Positions 1-12,900 of a stretch of 64,000 nucleotides of DNA are shown one piece after another; position 1 is the first letter of the stretch, and every line of letters begins with the position of its first letter. The position numbers and the translations under genes are program-made. The DNA is taken from positions 107,954,622 to 108,018,621 of the forward strand of contig CM036618.1 of NCBI GenBank assembly GCA_020746105.1. Direction: 5' to 3'. The notes beneath the pieces are model-generated. The model was not told the DNA's origin. It saw only the letters and a list, made by a program, of their open reading frames with translations, and searched no databases. The stretch comes from Trogon surrucura (taxonomy: Eukaryota > Chordata > Aves > Trogoniformes > Trogonidae).

Positions 1-794
1 CGATTATTATAAATAGATGGCATAGTCACCTTAAAAGTAATTTTCTATAAAATCATTGAGAAAAAAAGTTTATTTTAAAAAAGAGTTACATACAAGTGAA
101 ATACCATAACTTCTGCATGTTTGTGTCTCGCAGCTGCGGTTTGGGCAATGAAAATGTCACAACTAGTTTACTCTTGTATGAACATGTTATTATGCTGACC
201 CAATCCTAGATTACTTGCAAAGCAACTGGAAAATGTTTAAACATTTTTAACTTATAAGCATGACAGAAGACAGCACAAGAACAGTTTAATTCCAAAAGCA
301 CTTATCTATTTTGTGACACTCGCCTGCAAGCAGTGGGTAAAGTCTGGAAATTTACTGGGTCAACAAAAAGCTGTTAAGAGACAGACCATAGTTCACAGAG
401 TGCATCAAGTTGTACTTGTCATGTGACAACTCAAAAAAAATATACATACTCGGAGCATACTCAGCCCTAACACTAAGTTGCTTTCTTCAGATCTCCACAG
501 CAGATACACATTAACCTCAAAAAATGGGAACACTGAGGCACAGACATTAATAAGTTTTGTTGTTTTGGGGTTTTTTTCAAGTTAACAGGAACCGCAGGTA
601 CCAGAGCTTTAGGACAGTAAAACTCCAGTCAGCCCCTGAGAGGCCTCCCCAAGGTCAATGAAGAACACCAGTGATGGAAATAAAGATGCAGACCAAACAT
701 TACATAAAGCCTGAGTTTAAGGTTAAATAAAAACGTACTCAGCATTCCAAACCTACATTATCATAAAAAAATGGATGCAAGACAGGAATCCTAC
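1..794 (-). other. TMEM63A: TMEM63A intron, window edge
   Basis: AT-rich sequence with no further coding exon recognised. The next family segment (NLSIQGLRWW-like) was not found, so it lies outside the window. Confidence 0.6.
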
Positions 795-932
795 CAACAA
801 ATGTTCTCAGGGTAAGGAGCATATGTAACCTCCCAGTTGGATATGCACAGCTCCCTGCTGTACGATGACGGCTGGGGTTCTCCTTTACACTTAATACTCT
901 GACATTTGCAGGCATTGAAGTCCTTAAGGATG
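795..932 (-). CDS. TMEM63A: TMEM63A coding exon 12 (last one in window)
   Basis: Encodes [20 protein letters not shown]...PENIC plus two bases of Trp. Acceptor CTGCCTTACAG, donor GGTAGG. The reading frame continues into exons beyond the left edge. Confidence 0.94.
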
Positions 933-3900
933 CTGTAAGGCAGAAAAAGGAGAATTTTTTCCAAATTTTTACACTTGAAAATGCTGCATATGTAATGAGA
1001 AAGACTAGGAATACTCATAAAAGTGTTCTTTTCACTTTTAATAACCAGAGATGAATATAGCACTTAGACAACAATGTAACATTATATTATTCACGTAATG
1101 ACCATCATATGAACAGTTACTATGACAGGTCTTTGAGATCTGACAAAGTTGGAAACAAAAAGCAGTCTTGGTCTGAACTGTTCTACCAACACAAACAACA
1201 GCAGTTGACTCGTGTTAAAAATATATTAAAAAAATAAATCCAAGCTTGAGAGCACTGGAAAAAATAAAAATAAAAGACAGTCAGTTTCTCAAACACCTCT
1301 CTATGTAATTATACCTGTTTTCAAACCAAAGCAGACTAAAGAATTAGTCTGTGCTCTCATTTCATTACACTGGTATCAAAACTAGCCAATTTTGCCTTGA
1401 GTGCCAATTCTCAGAAAATTTTGTGTCATGCTGGTATTTTCACAATTCAAACTATAACTCTCTTTCACCCACTCCTAAAATAATCACAATACTTAATTTT
1501 ATCTTCTAATATTATGAGCTGATTGACAATCAATGTATTTAAACAACGTTTAAACATGCCCAAAATAAACACTTTCAAAGGTTTCTCAAAATGCAGCAAC
1601 AGGAGTGCTCGGCACATATTCAGTGAGAGCACAGCTGCATAAGAGAAGTTCCATTCCAGCTAAGCTAAAAAAAAAACAAAACAAAACATAAAGAACAGAA
1701 GAGAGCTACACACACAAGCAGCACACAAAAATAACCCCCCAAACTCCCACATCTTTACCTTACCAGAATTCAAGCAGCGATGTCAAATTACCGGCATCTT
1801 GCAGCAGCAAGCAATTAGGAAAGTTAATTATACTTTGACACATAATACACACAGAGCAAGCTTTAGCCCTACCAGACAAGCTACTGAGCACCATCATTAA
1901 CTGAGCTTCTACAACCACCTGACTCCATGAACCTCGGTCCTGGCCTCTGGTTTCTCCCATCCTCTTTCAGGGCTCTGTAGAGCGAAGTGTACTGAAGGCA
2001 CCAGGTAACTTTCTAATTTGACAGTAGCCTCAGCTTCGCATGTGACCTAATCTCATTTTCCAAAGAAGGGAGTTGCCCGCTTCGATTCCAAGCTAAAATA
2101 AGTAAAATATTTTCAGTTCTTGGTAATTCAAACCAGTGAACCCCTTAGGGCAACTCAGAACACAGGCCCAAGGAAAGGCTATCCCATCAAAATTGAATAT
2201 GACAGATCAGCTAGAGAAGGAACTTCAGCGCTTATTTCTTCTTTCAGTTTCACATCGTAAAACTTATTTCATGCTCTAGAATCTCTAAACACTGCGTGTA
2301 ACATTACTAAATTAGAAGGGGGTTAGTTTTCCCCTCAGAATTACTGCTCGGCTAAAGAGCAACACGCAAAACATTCTCCAGCATCTCAAATTCTTGTAAG
2401 GCATTTTATATCTGGGCTTACTTAGAAAAAAACCCCAACCTTAAATACTGGCTCTCTAACACAACTTTAAGGTCAAAGGAATGCAGACAAATTAAATCAG
2501 AGAGCCTATGAAGAACAACAACAAAAAAAAAACCCACAAAGCATGATGTGTTATTTTTGTAATATCAATATTATTCTGCTTCCCTGTACCCGTATCATAA
2601 TAGTAAAAGATGCTCACAAAACACCAACAGAAAATGAGAGGATACCTGCATTTTCTCTACGAATGACTGAATAAAATGTGTTGAACAGCTCTGATCTCAG
2701 GCCTACATATCTATCGATAATAGCAGGTAAGAGAGACACATAATGTCTATGTCGTGGCAAGCCCTGAGGAGGGCCATGCAGATGATACAAGGGCATGTAG
2801 CAATAGCACAAGGGGCAGCGGTTTTAAAGTGAAAGAGAATAGACTGAGATTAGATATGAGGAAGAAATTCACCATGAGGGTGGTGAGACACTGAAATGGA
2901 GAAGTTGGGGCTTTGAGCAATCTGGTCTAGTGGGAGGTGTCACTGCCCACAGCAGGGAGGGGTTGGAACCAGATGATTTTTGAGGTCCCTTCCAACCTAA
3001 ACCATTCTAGGATCTATCCATGGCCAGGGCAGTCACTGACTCTGTGTTGTTGAAATGACTAAATAGCAGCGTGATCTGCACTCACTGTGATAGTTTGGTA
3101 GTTGGACCATTTGCACACCAGAAAGTGGAGAAATGAGGAGCCAATTAATCTGGCCTACTATTAACCTACACTGATGGACTAGGTGCCACACAGAAGAGAA
3201 GGGCTCCTTATCCCAACGGATGTCTGGAACCATTTAGTGCGTTGGATATTTTCTTCCCTTGAAGCCCAGAGCCTAACTGCACACTTACGGGAGAACTTAC
3301 CAGAAAGCAAAGCAGACCAAATCCACAGGATGGTAAAGCAAAAGAAAGGAAGAAGAACCAACATAAGCAAACAAGCAACATAAACAGGAGATCAGTTGTA
3401 CTATTATAGTAAAAAGAGACCAAACAAGACAGCAGACAAAACTTACTAGGTTGCCATGGATTTCTCTTGAAATGTTACAAAAGCCATTCCCAGTGGGTTA
3501 TTATGAACAGCTTGTTCCTCTTTTGAATATTCTTCCATCAGTTCATTTCTAACTTTGGTATAATAATCTACAGCATCCTCCTGTTGGGAAATTGATGACT
3601 ATTACGTCCAAGTACCAGATGGCTAATATCTTCATTAAAATACAGCTTGCCCAAACCATAGTCTCCCTTCCTCATACTACTTCTAAAATTTACAGAACAC
3701 ATCACAATGCAAAGACAAACAAACAGAAAGTTTTTCCACTATTTCAATTTTTGCACTAAGATTACATTTCAAAAGTTTTGGGGAATTCCTTTTCTGCACA
3801 GTGCAAGAACATGAAGGATGAGTTATATGCAATAAAGGAATACAAGATTTTCTGAAGCTCAGCAAGATGTCACATGAAAACTATTCTCTACTCTTCTAAC

Positions 3901-6900
3901 AATCTACCCAGCCATAACTAAGAACGAACACAATAACTTACCCTTTCACATCCTCTCATTTCACAACAGCAGAACTGACCGCAAGGCTTAGGGTTGATTT
4001 GGACCCGCTTGCCATACTTCTCATGCAGGTGTTCATAGTAAGTCAGGCTTTTTTCTGCCTGTTTTCTGGACAGAAAAATACATCCATAACACTTTACACA
4101 AAAACAGTATTAACATCAAGCTTAAGAAGACAGAGCTGGGTCTCTTTAGCTTGGAGGAGGCATATTTATAAATATGTCAAGGGAGAGCATCAGGAGGACG
4201 GAGCCAGGCTCTTTTCAGTGATGTCCAATGACAGGACAAGGGGCAATGGGTACAAGCTGGAACAGAGGAGGTTCCACAAAAATATTAGAAAAAACCTTTT
4301 CACTGTGAGGGTGCCAGAGCCCTGGCACAGGCTGCCCAGGGAGGTTGTGGAGTCTCCTTCTCTGGAGACATTCAAAACCCACCTGGACGCGTTCCTGTGT
4401 GACCTACTGTAGGTAATCCTGCTCTGGCAGGGGGGTTGGACTAGATGAACTTTTGAGGTCCCTTCCAACCCCTGACATTCTGTGATTCTGTTATGTCAAG
4501 GACTGATAGCAAATCAATCAGTTACCAAAGATATTCACATACACCTTACTTCAGCTACTTAGTGTAATTTATTTTTCAAGTCTCTGATAGTATTATACAG
4601 CCTACGTTTGTAATGAGATTCCAGGAAAAAAAGCCACAATGCTACTCCTGCGTAGCCCAGAAGATAACAGTTTTCTCTCCTGTGAGCAGCATCTCCAGCC
4701 AAAGAAGCAAGATCCCAGAGTTACTAATTCAGTAGTTGGGTTTTCCACTTTGTACTGCCCAACAATAATTAAGTACATACACTTATAAATAAATAATTGT
4801 CAAGTCAAAGCTTATCTTATTTAACACACAATATATCATGCCTACAAAAACCAGGCTGAACCCTGCAGCATTCATAAAATTATGCTAAACTCTGGCAGAT
4901 TACCAAAAAAAAGTACCTTTTCTTGAAGAGACGAATAAGCTTGGCTACGTCATAACACAGCTGGACCTCCAGCACCGTGCAGGTTGGGTACGCAGCACTG
5001 AAACGGAAGCAGCGCACCGGAACAATAAGAAGAGAAAGTACAATGAAAAAACTGTTTTGAAGAGCGTCACTGATCTCACACTGACATCCCTCTCACTCAT
5101 TTCATTTCTGAATGAGGTATCAGAGAGGAGACTTCCAGACAGACAGTTGCTGAAAGTTACTTTAATACAAGATGTGCAGCAGCATCACTTCCAAGTAAAG
5201 GCCATGTGGGAGCATGAATGGAAAGTGCGCACACAAAGCCACTTTCTTAGATTCTAATTTATAGATCAGCTAACTAACTTTCTTGAAATATAGTCTTTTC
5301 TCAATTCTGTCTAAGATAGGCTTTTAGAAGACTGAGAGTATATAACATGAATTTTAAACAGTGCAAAAGTCAAAAAAACATTTCTGCTTGGGCAGGTTAA
5401 ACTACTAGAAAAATTTAAAATTTCCTACTCATGATGATAATACTTAAGCATGGAACTTACACGAAATGGCCTTGTATTGTCTCCTCCTTTGCATTTTTTG
5501 GAAGACCAGTTATAAACAATGTGCACTTAACCTATAAGAGAAAACGCAAATCCAATTTTGAGAAGCTGCATCATGAAAGAGAAAACAAAGATGAGAAAGG
5601 CAGCGACAAAGCACAAGTAGCTGTGTTGGGCGGGGGAAGGCAGAAAATTTTGATTCTGATGGAAGCTGCATCTAATTCAAGATAGCACCATGCTCACTTT
5701 CTACATTGGTAATTGGTTACAACAAAATTACCCAAATCCCTCCCCAACCCCATTCTCTCTGTCAATTCTCACAATTTACACAGTGAAGCTTTGCTTTCAG
5801 CGAATTCCTTCACACTTAGGTCACATTCTAGCAAGCAGGAGGCATCTTAGCCTTTTTTAGCATTATCCACATGCCAACACACTGTATGGGTTTTTTCACC
5901 CCAATACAGAAACTTACTATGTTTTCTTCTTTATATGTGACATACTTCATGTGATGTCTCATGAAGACAACAGTCAGAATCAGGTAAATAACAGCAAAAA
6001 CCGTGTGCAGCCAAAGAAGATTATCACTGTTGGACAAAATGTTATGAACATGAGAAACAGAAATAACTGTCCAACTGACACAAGCAGTCACAAAACGCTA
6101 AGCGGATCAGAACCTCTCACTGAAAACAAACAAACCAAAAAGGTAGTTATTGGTAATGAGTCAGGCCTATGCAGATGTCTTTGACAGGCATTAGGGTTAA
6201 GTTAGCTTCTCATAAAATTCCATGGGTAACATACCTACAAAAAAAATAGATATTCTATGACATAGATCTTTTTAGGCAGCATTTGGCTTTGCACTTTGCC
6301 TCATTCAGATGACCAGCAGCACACATCATGCTATTTGCCAGAATGTTTTTCTTGGCCTTATTAGTTATTGTGCTGAGCGCACAACTGAACTCTCCTTGGA
6401 CACATTCCTTACTGAAATTGAAAACAGCCTAATACAGGGAGTAAACTCTGCTTCTCCAATAGCTCCGTCCTCAAAACTGTTCTGAGAACAGCTCTTCAGT
6501 TTTGTGAAGAGCATGAATAATTACAATTGACTTAAAATACCAAAACCTATTTTACAGATAAAAAACCACAACCAAACAAAAAACCCTCACTAGTTACTAG
6601 GATCCAGAACATTGTCAAAAAAACAATATGCAGTGGCAGAAACACTGTTGGACATGGTAGCGTGGACAGACATGGACTGATAAGTAATAAACCAGAAAGA
6701 TTCATAGAATGGTTTGGTATTGGAAGGGACCTTAAAGGTCATCTCCTTCCAATCCTCCTGCCATAGGCAGCGACACCTCCCACTAGACCAGGTTACTCAA
6801 AGCCCTGTCCAGCCTGGCCTTGGACCATTCCAAGGATGAGGCATCCACAGGTTCCCAAGGCAGCCTGTTCCAGTGTCTCACCATCATCATTGTGAAGAAT

Positions 6901-9900
6901 TTCTTCCTTACACCTAATCTAAATCTATTCTCTTTCAGTTTGAAGCCATTACTCCTTGACCTATCACCACAGGTCCTTTAAAAAGTCCCTCCCCAACCTT
7001 CCTGTAGCTCCCTTTAAGTACTGGAAGGCAGCTACAAGTTCTCTCCGGAGCCTCCTCTTCTCCAGGCTGAACAATCTTGACTCTCTCAGCCTGTCCTCAT
7101 GGGGCAGGCTCTCCAGCCCTGTGATCGTTTTCATGGCCTCCTCTGGACCTGCTCCAACAGGTCCAGATCCTCCTTACGCTGGAGATCCCAGAGCTGGAGA
7201 CAGTACTGCATGTGAGGTCTCACATCAACTATTTGATAGACTGTTTTTAAAACACATAGAAGTAATTTTAATCATGATCTTAGATGGGAGAGTTATGCAC
7301 ACATAAATCTAATGTAAGAGAATTTAAATCATTCAAGTTACACATCTCAGTAAAGCTGTCAGCTTTATTTTCCTTCTGAAGTATGGTTTCTTTTAATGTG
7401 GAAATCTCCGAAAATAATATTGCTAGATGTGCAGTCATTAGCCAAGAGAAACATGTGGTGTAAGAAGCAAGAGCTAAGAGAGTAGAAGCCAAGTCTCCAG
7501 ATTTCTTATCAGCACTGTAACTGCATAGCCTGAAGCAAAACACATCCCAGTTTCAGTTGATGAAGCGTGAATAAGTAATTCCTACCCCACGAGCCATGCT
7601 GCAAGTATCAGTTCATGTGTTTAGAGACTACGGCAGAGAACAGACAGAAGCATAAAAGTACTCTGCAAGATTTACTTACCCAGTTTGCAAGTTTACTATA
7701 GTTGTTCTTCCAAAACTATAGGGATCTTTATCTAAGAAGAGCAAACCCAAGGAGCATAATTAACTGATGCAATATTCACACGCAAAGTATCAGAAAGTCA
7801 GCTTTTGTTGTACTTTTTCAAAATGTTCAGACAATTGTTTTTAATGGTGAGCATGTTCCCTCTTAAAAAGATTCACAATCATAATCAATGCTGTTTACAT
7901 TGTGTTCCATTTTGAAGTTGGGAAAAAACCAAAACCTACACCAGGATTATACTACACTCAGCCAATGAGGAGAAAGAATGGATTATTTAAAAAATCTGAA
8001 TCTTTGCAGCTGTTCCCTTTCTCCCTCCCATCTCCCTTCACGTTCATTGACACTGCTGTTTAGGCATTTGAATATTTCCTTCACATTTTTATTCCAGCTT
8101 CACTTGATATCTCAGCTTTTTAAACTGCATTAATTCAGTGCTGACAAAACAGTACTGATAACTAAGGTCAAAAATTAGAGAGTTTATACAACAGTTTCTC
8201 TAGATTGTCAAGTTTTTAAAAAATTATAATGCAGGTGAGTGAAAACTGAGTACAGTTCATGAAACAAAAAGAGCTAAGTGTATCTGTAAAACTAAACAGT
8301 CTTCTAGCACAGACTGTTACACCACGTTGTAAGTTAAGTCATCACAACAGAAAGAACTGCAAATGCACAAAATCAACATATGGTGGAAAAGGAGAGACAC
8401 AAACTTCATATTTGGTTTTCAGCTGTTTTTCCTAGCGTCACAAAAGTTAATGCAGGAAAACAGAAGCTGAATTCTCCTGCTTTAGAAGGCCAGCCATACT
8501 CTGCCATTTGAGTTAACAGAGAGCATCTACGGGTATTCAAGATGCTACAAGTTTCATCGAATTATAGTGCATATTGATGCATATTAAAAAAACCATTTTG
8601 GTATAAATATACATGTCGTGACTAGACCAGAAGAGGGAACTATGTTCTGTAAGTTCTTTGAAGGCACCCGCATCTGAAGGAGGTGAGGGCACCAGTTACA
8701 CTGGATTTGGTTCTGTAGAGCTAGGGATGCTGTCCGAGAACACAGAGCAAAGAAGCTCTGGAAAGCAACGAAGAAGAAGCAACTGTGAAGTGATAAAGAG
8801 TCTTCTGAGGAAGGAAAAAAAAAAAAAAAAAGAAATGCAAGGAAGAAGAAAAAAAGAGCAGCAATGGTCTTTAAGAAAACAGATATTAATATAAACAGAG
8901 AATTGCTAAGAACGAGCTCTTAGAAGGCAAGTCAGAGATGGCAGTCCTGCAAAGAAATAATATTAAAGGCACAGGTACAACGTGTCCCATTTCAAATGAG
9001 AGCTAAGTCACAAGGCTCTTTAAAACACAGGTAGGAGTAAAGTGAAAACAAAAACTAGGTCACATTATTAGGGACAATAGAAGAGAATAAATTATAGGGA
9101 CAAAGATCAGCAAGGACAGTACACAAAATAAGATGCAATTGCTGTGGTATAAGAACAAACAAAACAAAACAAAACACAAGCAAGTGCTCTGCTTGGGAGC
9201 TTCTGGGAAAAATAAATGAATTATTGCTTTTTTTTTTTGCATCAGCAATGAACAACTCCTGACGACAAGACTGATACAAGGCCAGGTATAAAATGGGCTT
9301 ACAAGGGCTCATTATAAAAAAATAGAAGAATATTCAAACAGGATTCAACAGAGTTCTGTCCACCAGCATTCTCATTAGCAACCTAAATGGCAGACTAGAG
9401 GACACATTTGTCATATTTGTTGAGTGTGAGTCGATAACGGAAAGAGGTGTCACACTGGCAGACATAATCAGGACTAGGCTGCAAGAAATGCGAAATAATT
9501 CTCTGTCCAGTCAGCAGTGACAAAGTCTCAGTGAGAAGATTTGTCCTCTTTTGAGCTGCAAACCAAGACAGAATGGAACAACGGGAGACAGTCTAGCTAG
9601 ACTTTAAAAGAAGTTCAGAGGATGGCCGAGGATCTTACGATCAGCCAAATGGAAAAAAAAAAATCCTCATTAATGACCAAATTAGCTGGTCTGTTTTACC
9701 AAAAAGATTAAAAAGCACAGATGACTTGAGAACCCTCTGCTCTCATCCAAACTTCACACAAAATGACACACACATCAAACTGGAGTGAGGGGAAGGAACA
9801 AAAAAAAAAAAACACAAAACCAAACAAAATCTAAACAATAACCCCAACCCAAACAAACCAACCTTACCAAAATAAAATAAAAAAAATCCTAAAAGCTTTT

Positions 9901-12900
9901 GCAATGATATAAACACTAAATCCCTCTTGGAACAAAAAAATCCAAACAGCTTACCAAGCAGATCACCCGACAGGTTGACAGGCAGTATCACACACACAGA
10001 CAAAATGCTGACAGCAATCAGCAGACAGATGATGTGACGCTGGAAGGCAAGGTAATGTATGGCATCTTCGCCGCATCTCTCGTGAATCTCATCGTCGCTG
10101 CATCAAAAACCAGAAAAGCACACGGTCAGTCTACTTAATATCCTTGGGGTTTTAGGTGTTCATTGTTGAACGTACACTGATTTCTGATTCTACACAGTGA
10201 TGTCTCCACCAATCCCTCCCTGTTTTCAACATGTTCTTTCACACATAAATTTAGGTTCCAAAGGTGTCTTTTTCTCACGCAGCATCAACATACAAAAAGT
10301 AACACTGAGGGAATTTAAGACAGAAACAAGTAATCTGAAAAGCAAATATAAATCCAAGTTCCTTTTTATCAGCCTAAAAGAGGACTGTGACCTGCTGTGA
10401 CTCCCTGCTTTATCATAGAATGGTTGAAGTTGGAAGGGATCTTGAAGATCATCTGCTTCCAACTCCCCTGCCATGGGCAGGGACACCTCTCTCCCACTAG
10501 ACCAGGTTGCTCAAAGCCCCATCCAAGCTGGCCTTGAACACTTCCAGGGATGGGGCATCCACAGCCTCCTTGGGTAACCTGTTCCAGTGCTTCACCACTC
10601 ATGGCGAAGAACTTCTTCCTTATATTTAATCTAAATCTACCCTCTCGCAGTTTCAGGCCATTGCCCCTTGTCCTTGATGGTTCCTATCACCACAGGCCCT
10701 TGTAAAAAGCCCTTCTCCAGCTTTCCCATAAGCCCCTTTCATGTATCAGAAGGCCGCTATTAGGTCATTCCAGAGCCTTCTCTTCTCTAAGCTGAATAAG
10801 TCCAGCTCCCTCAACATTTCTTCACAGCAGAGGCGCTCCAGCCCTCTAATCACCTTCGTGGATCTCCTCTGGACCCAATCCAGCAGATCCATGTTCTTCT
10901 TTACAACGGTCACAAGGTGCTAAGCCTAGCCTTCAAAATTTAAGATCATACTGTGACAGTGTTAGCTTATCTCCATAAAGGCTCCCCACAAGGAAAATGA
11001 CAACAGAACCACCTTACTCTTAGGATAACCAATTAACAGCAAATTAGTAAGTTTTAAAATGAACTCTCATCGTTATCCATTGGCAGCAGGCAGATCACTG
11101 AAAAAGGACTTCTTGGAAAAGGAAGGAACTCACCTAACAAAAATGGCTAAAAACATTTTTGTTTCAATGAACCCAAGCTAGAAACTGATTTTTAAATCAA
11201 CAATTTACTCATCCCCAAGGGATACAATGAGCAAACATCACATGTCTAATACTCAGTTTCTGGGAAGCAGCGGGATTAGCTTTTCCAAGCTTTTCCAGCC
11301 CCAGCTAAACTACCAGTCCTCCACAGAAATCCGTACAGTGAAACCCCAATTCCTGCCTGGGGCCCTACTGGCTTCAAACAGGGGAACACCCACACACTAG
11401 TCTTTGAAGGGTAAAAGCCTAGAGTCTAGTTATTAGTTCAGAATCCACACAAATGCCATAGACCCACCGAGGGTCACACACTGTCCCAAGATCAGCTAGT
11501 CCCGGAGCTGCCAGCAGGACTACTACACCCTGAAGTGTCCCCATAAGCTGACCTTGGTTTCATAGTCTTTTTTCACCCCGCCAGAGGCACCTGAATCACT
11601 GTTTGTGTTAAATTCTATCTACTCAAGGGGGAAAAAAACCCAAAACTTTTTGGAATGCAAAACACCTTTTTATTTAAAAAAAGAGCAACACAAACAATTT
11701 CTGTTTCATATACTTACTGCATCCGAAAAGCAGCTGTCATCCAAGAACAAAGCCCCTATAAATAAAGAAGGGAATTTTTAGGAGCTATACAAAAAACATA
11801 GCCTCTAATCTGTACAATTAAGAGAAGTGTTTCTATTAAGCCAACTTTTTACCTGAAAAGCTTGCAGTGTGTTCCTCTGAAATCATCATTTGAAAACATA
11901 CAGTAAAACACCTAATACTCTACATACTTTTCACAAGGTACTTCATATGTCTGTCTTCAGCGTATTTAAGGAGTTGGGGTTTTTACTCCTTGGAAGTTTA
12001 TTGCTCAGGCTTCTTAAAATTATACAGGTGTGCCCGAGAATTCAAGATTGAGAATTAAAAGGAATTATTTTTTTTAATTGATTGTTTTAGAGCAGAAAAG
12101 ACAATTATAATTTTCCAAAACTATTTTCAGAGACTCTCTGATTCCAAAGATAAGCTCCATGAGAGTCTAACACAAATTAGTCAGTTAAACAGTAGTTAGA
12201 AACAACACTGTGATTACACTAACAGAAAGGCTTCTTACGTACATTTACAAATCCTCCTATGAAACTATACAGCAGAGACAGCAGAGGTCACATCTCATTG
12301 AATACTCCAGTACGGTTCAAAAAAACCCAACTAAACAAACAAAAAAAAACCCCACGCCAACCAACCTTCTCTCTCAAAAGGCCTCTTTTTTAAAGGGAAT
12401 AGTATTCAGCTGAAGAGACACACAACAGCTTCAACAATACAGTTGCTTTAGGGTTTTACATAATAGGAGAGAAATCCTGATCAAACATCAGTAGGCTTTT
12501 GATGCTCACGCAATTATTTAGTTGCAAGGCTAGATATTAAATTGATGTATATATAAAATGTTAAAAAGTAGGGTGCCACCACTGGACAGCTTTCACATGG
12601 TTCATTCTGAAGCTGCGATACAAAATAAGAGAGATGTAAAAATTCAAAGCCTCCAGGGAAACCATGAAAGGAGCCAATTAAAAGTTCAGCCAAAAAATTA
12701 TCTTCCATTCCAAATCAGTTTTAATATCAAGAGTATGTGGCACTATTACTATCCTCATACTTGCATCTGGCTTTCTCAACTTTGAGGAAAACAATAAAGA
12801 CCAACATGAATATAGTGTAACTCTTTGAACTGTTACTTAAGTACAAGTTATTTATTAGTCTTCCCTGCTCCCATTTGAAACTCTAACATATAGTCCCCCC

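Noticed and set aside
4014-4412. Protein-like frame ending in a [11 protein letters not shown]-type segment
   Set aside because: It is CR1 reverse-transcriptase C-terminal debris. The same segment recurs at 55950-56225 and on the minus strand near 57900.
6027-6068. Alternative upstream acceptor extending TMEM63A exon 7
   Set aside because: Using AG at 6067-6068 would add residues absent from the family and break phase with exon 6.
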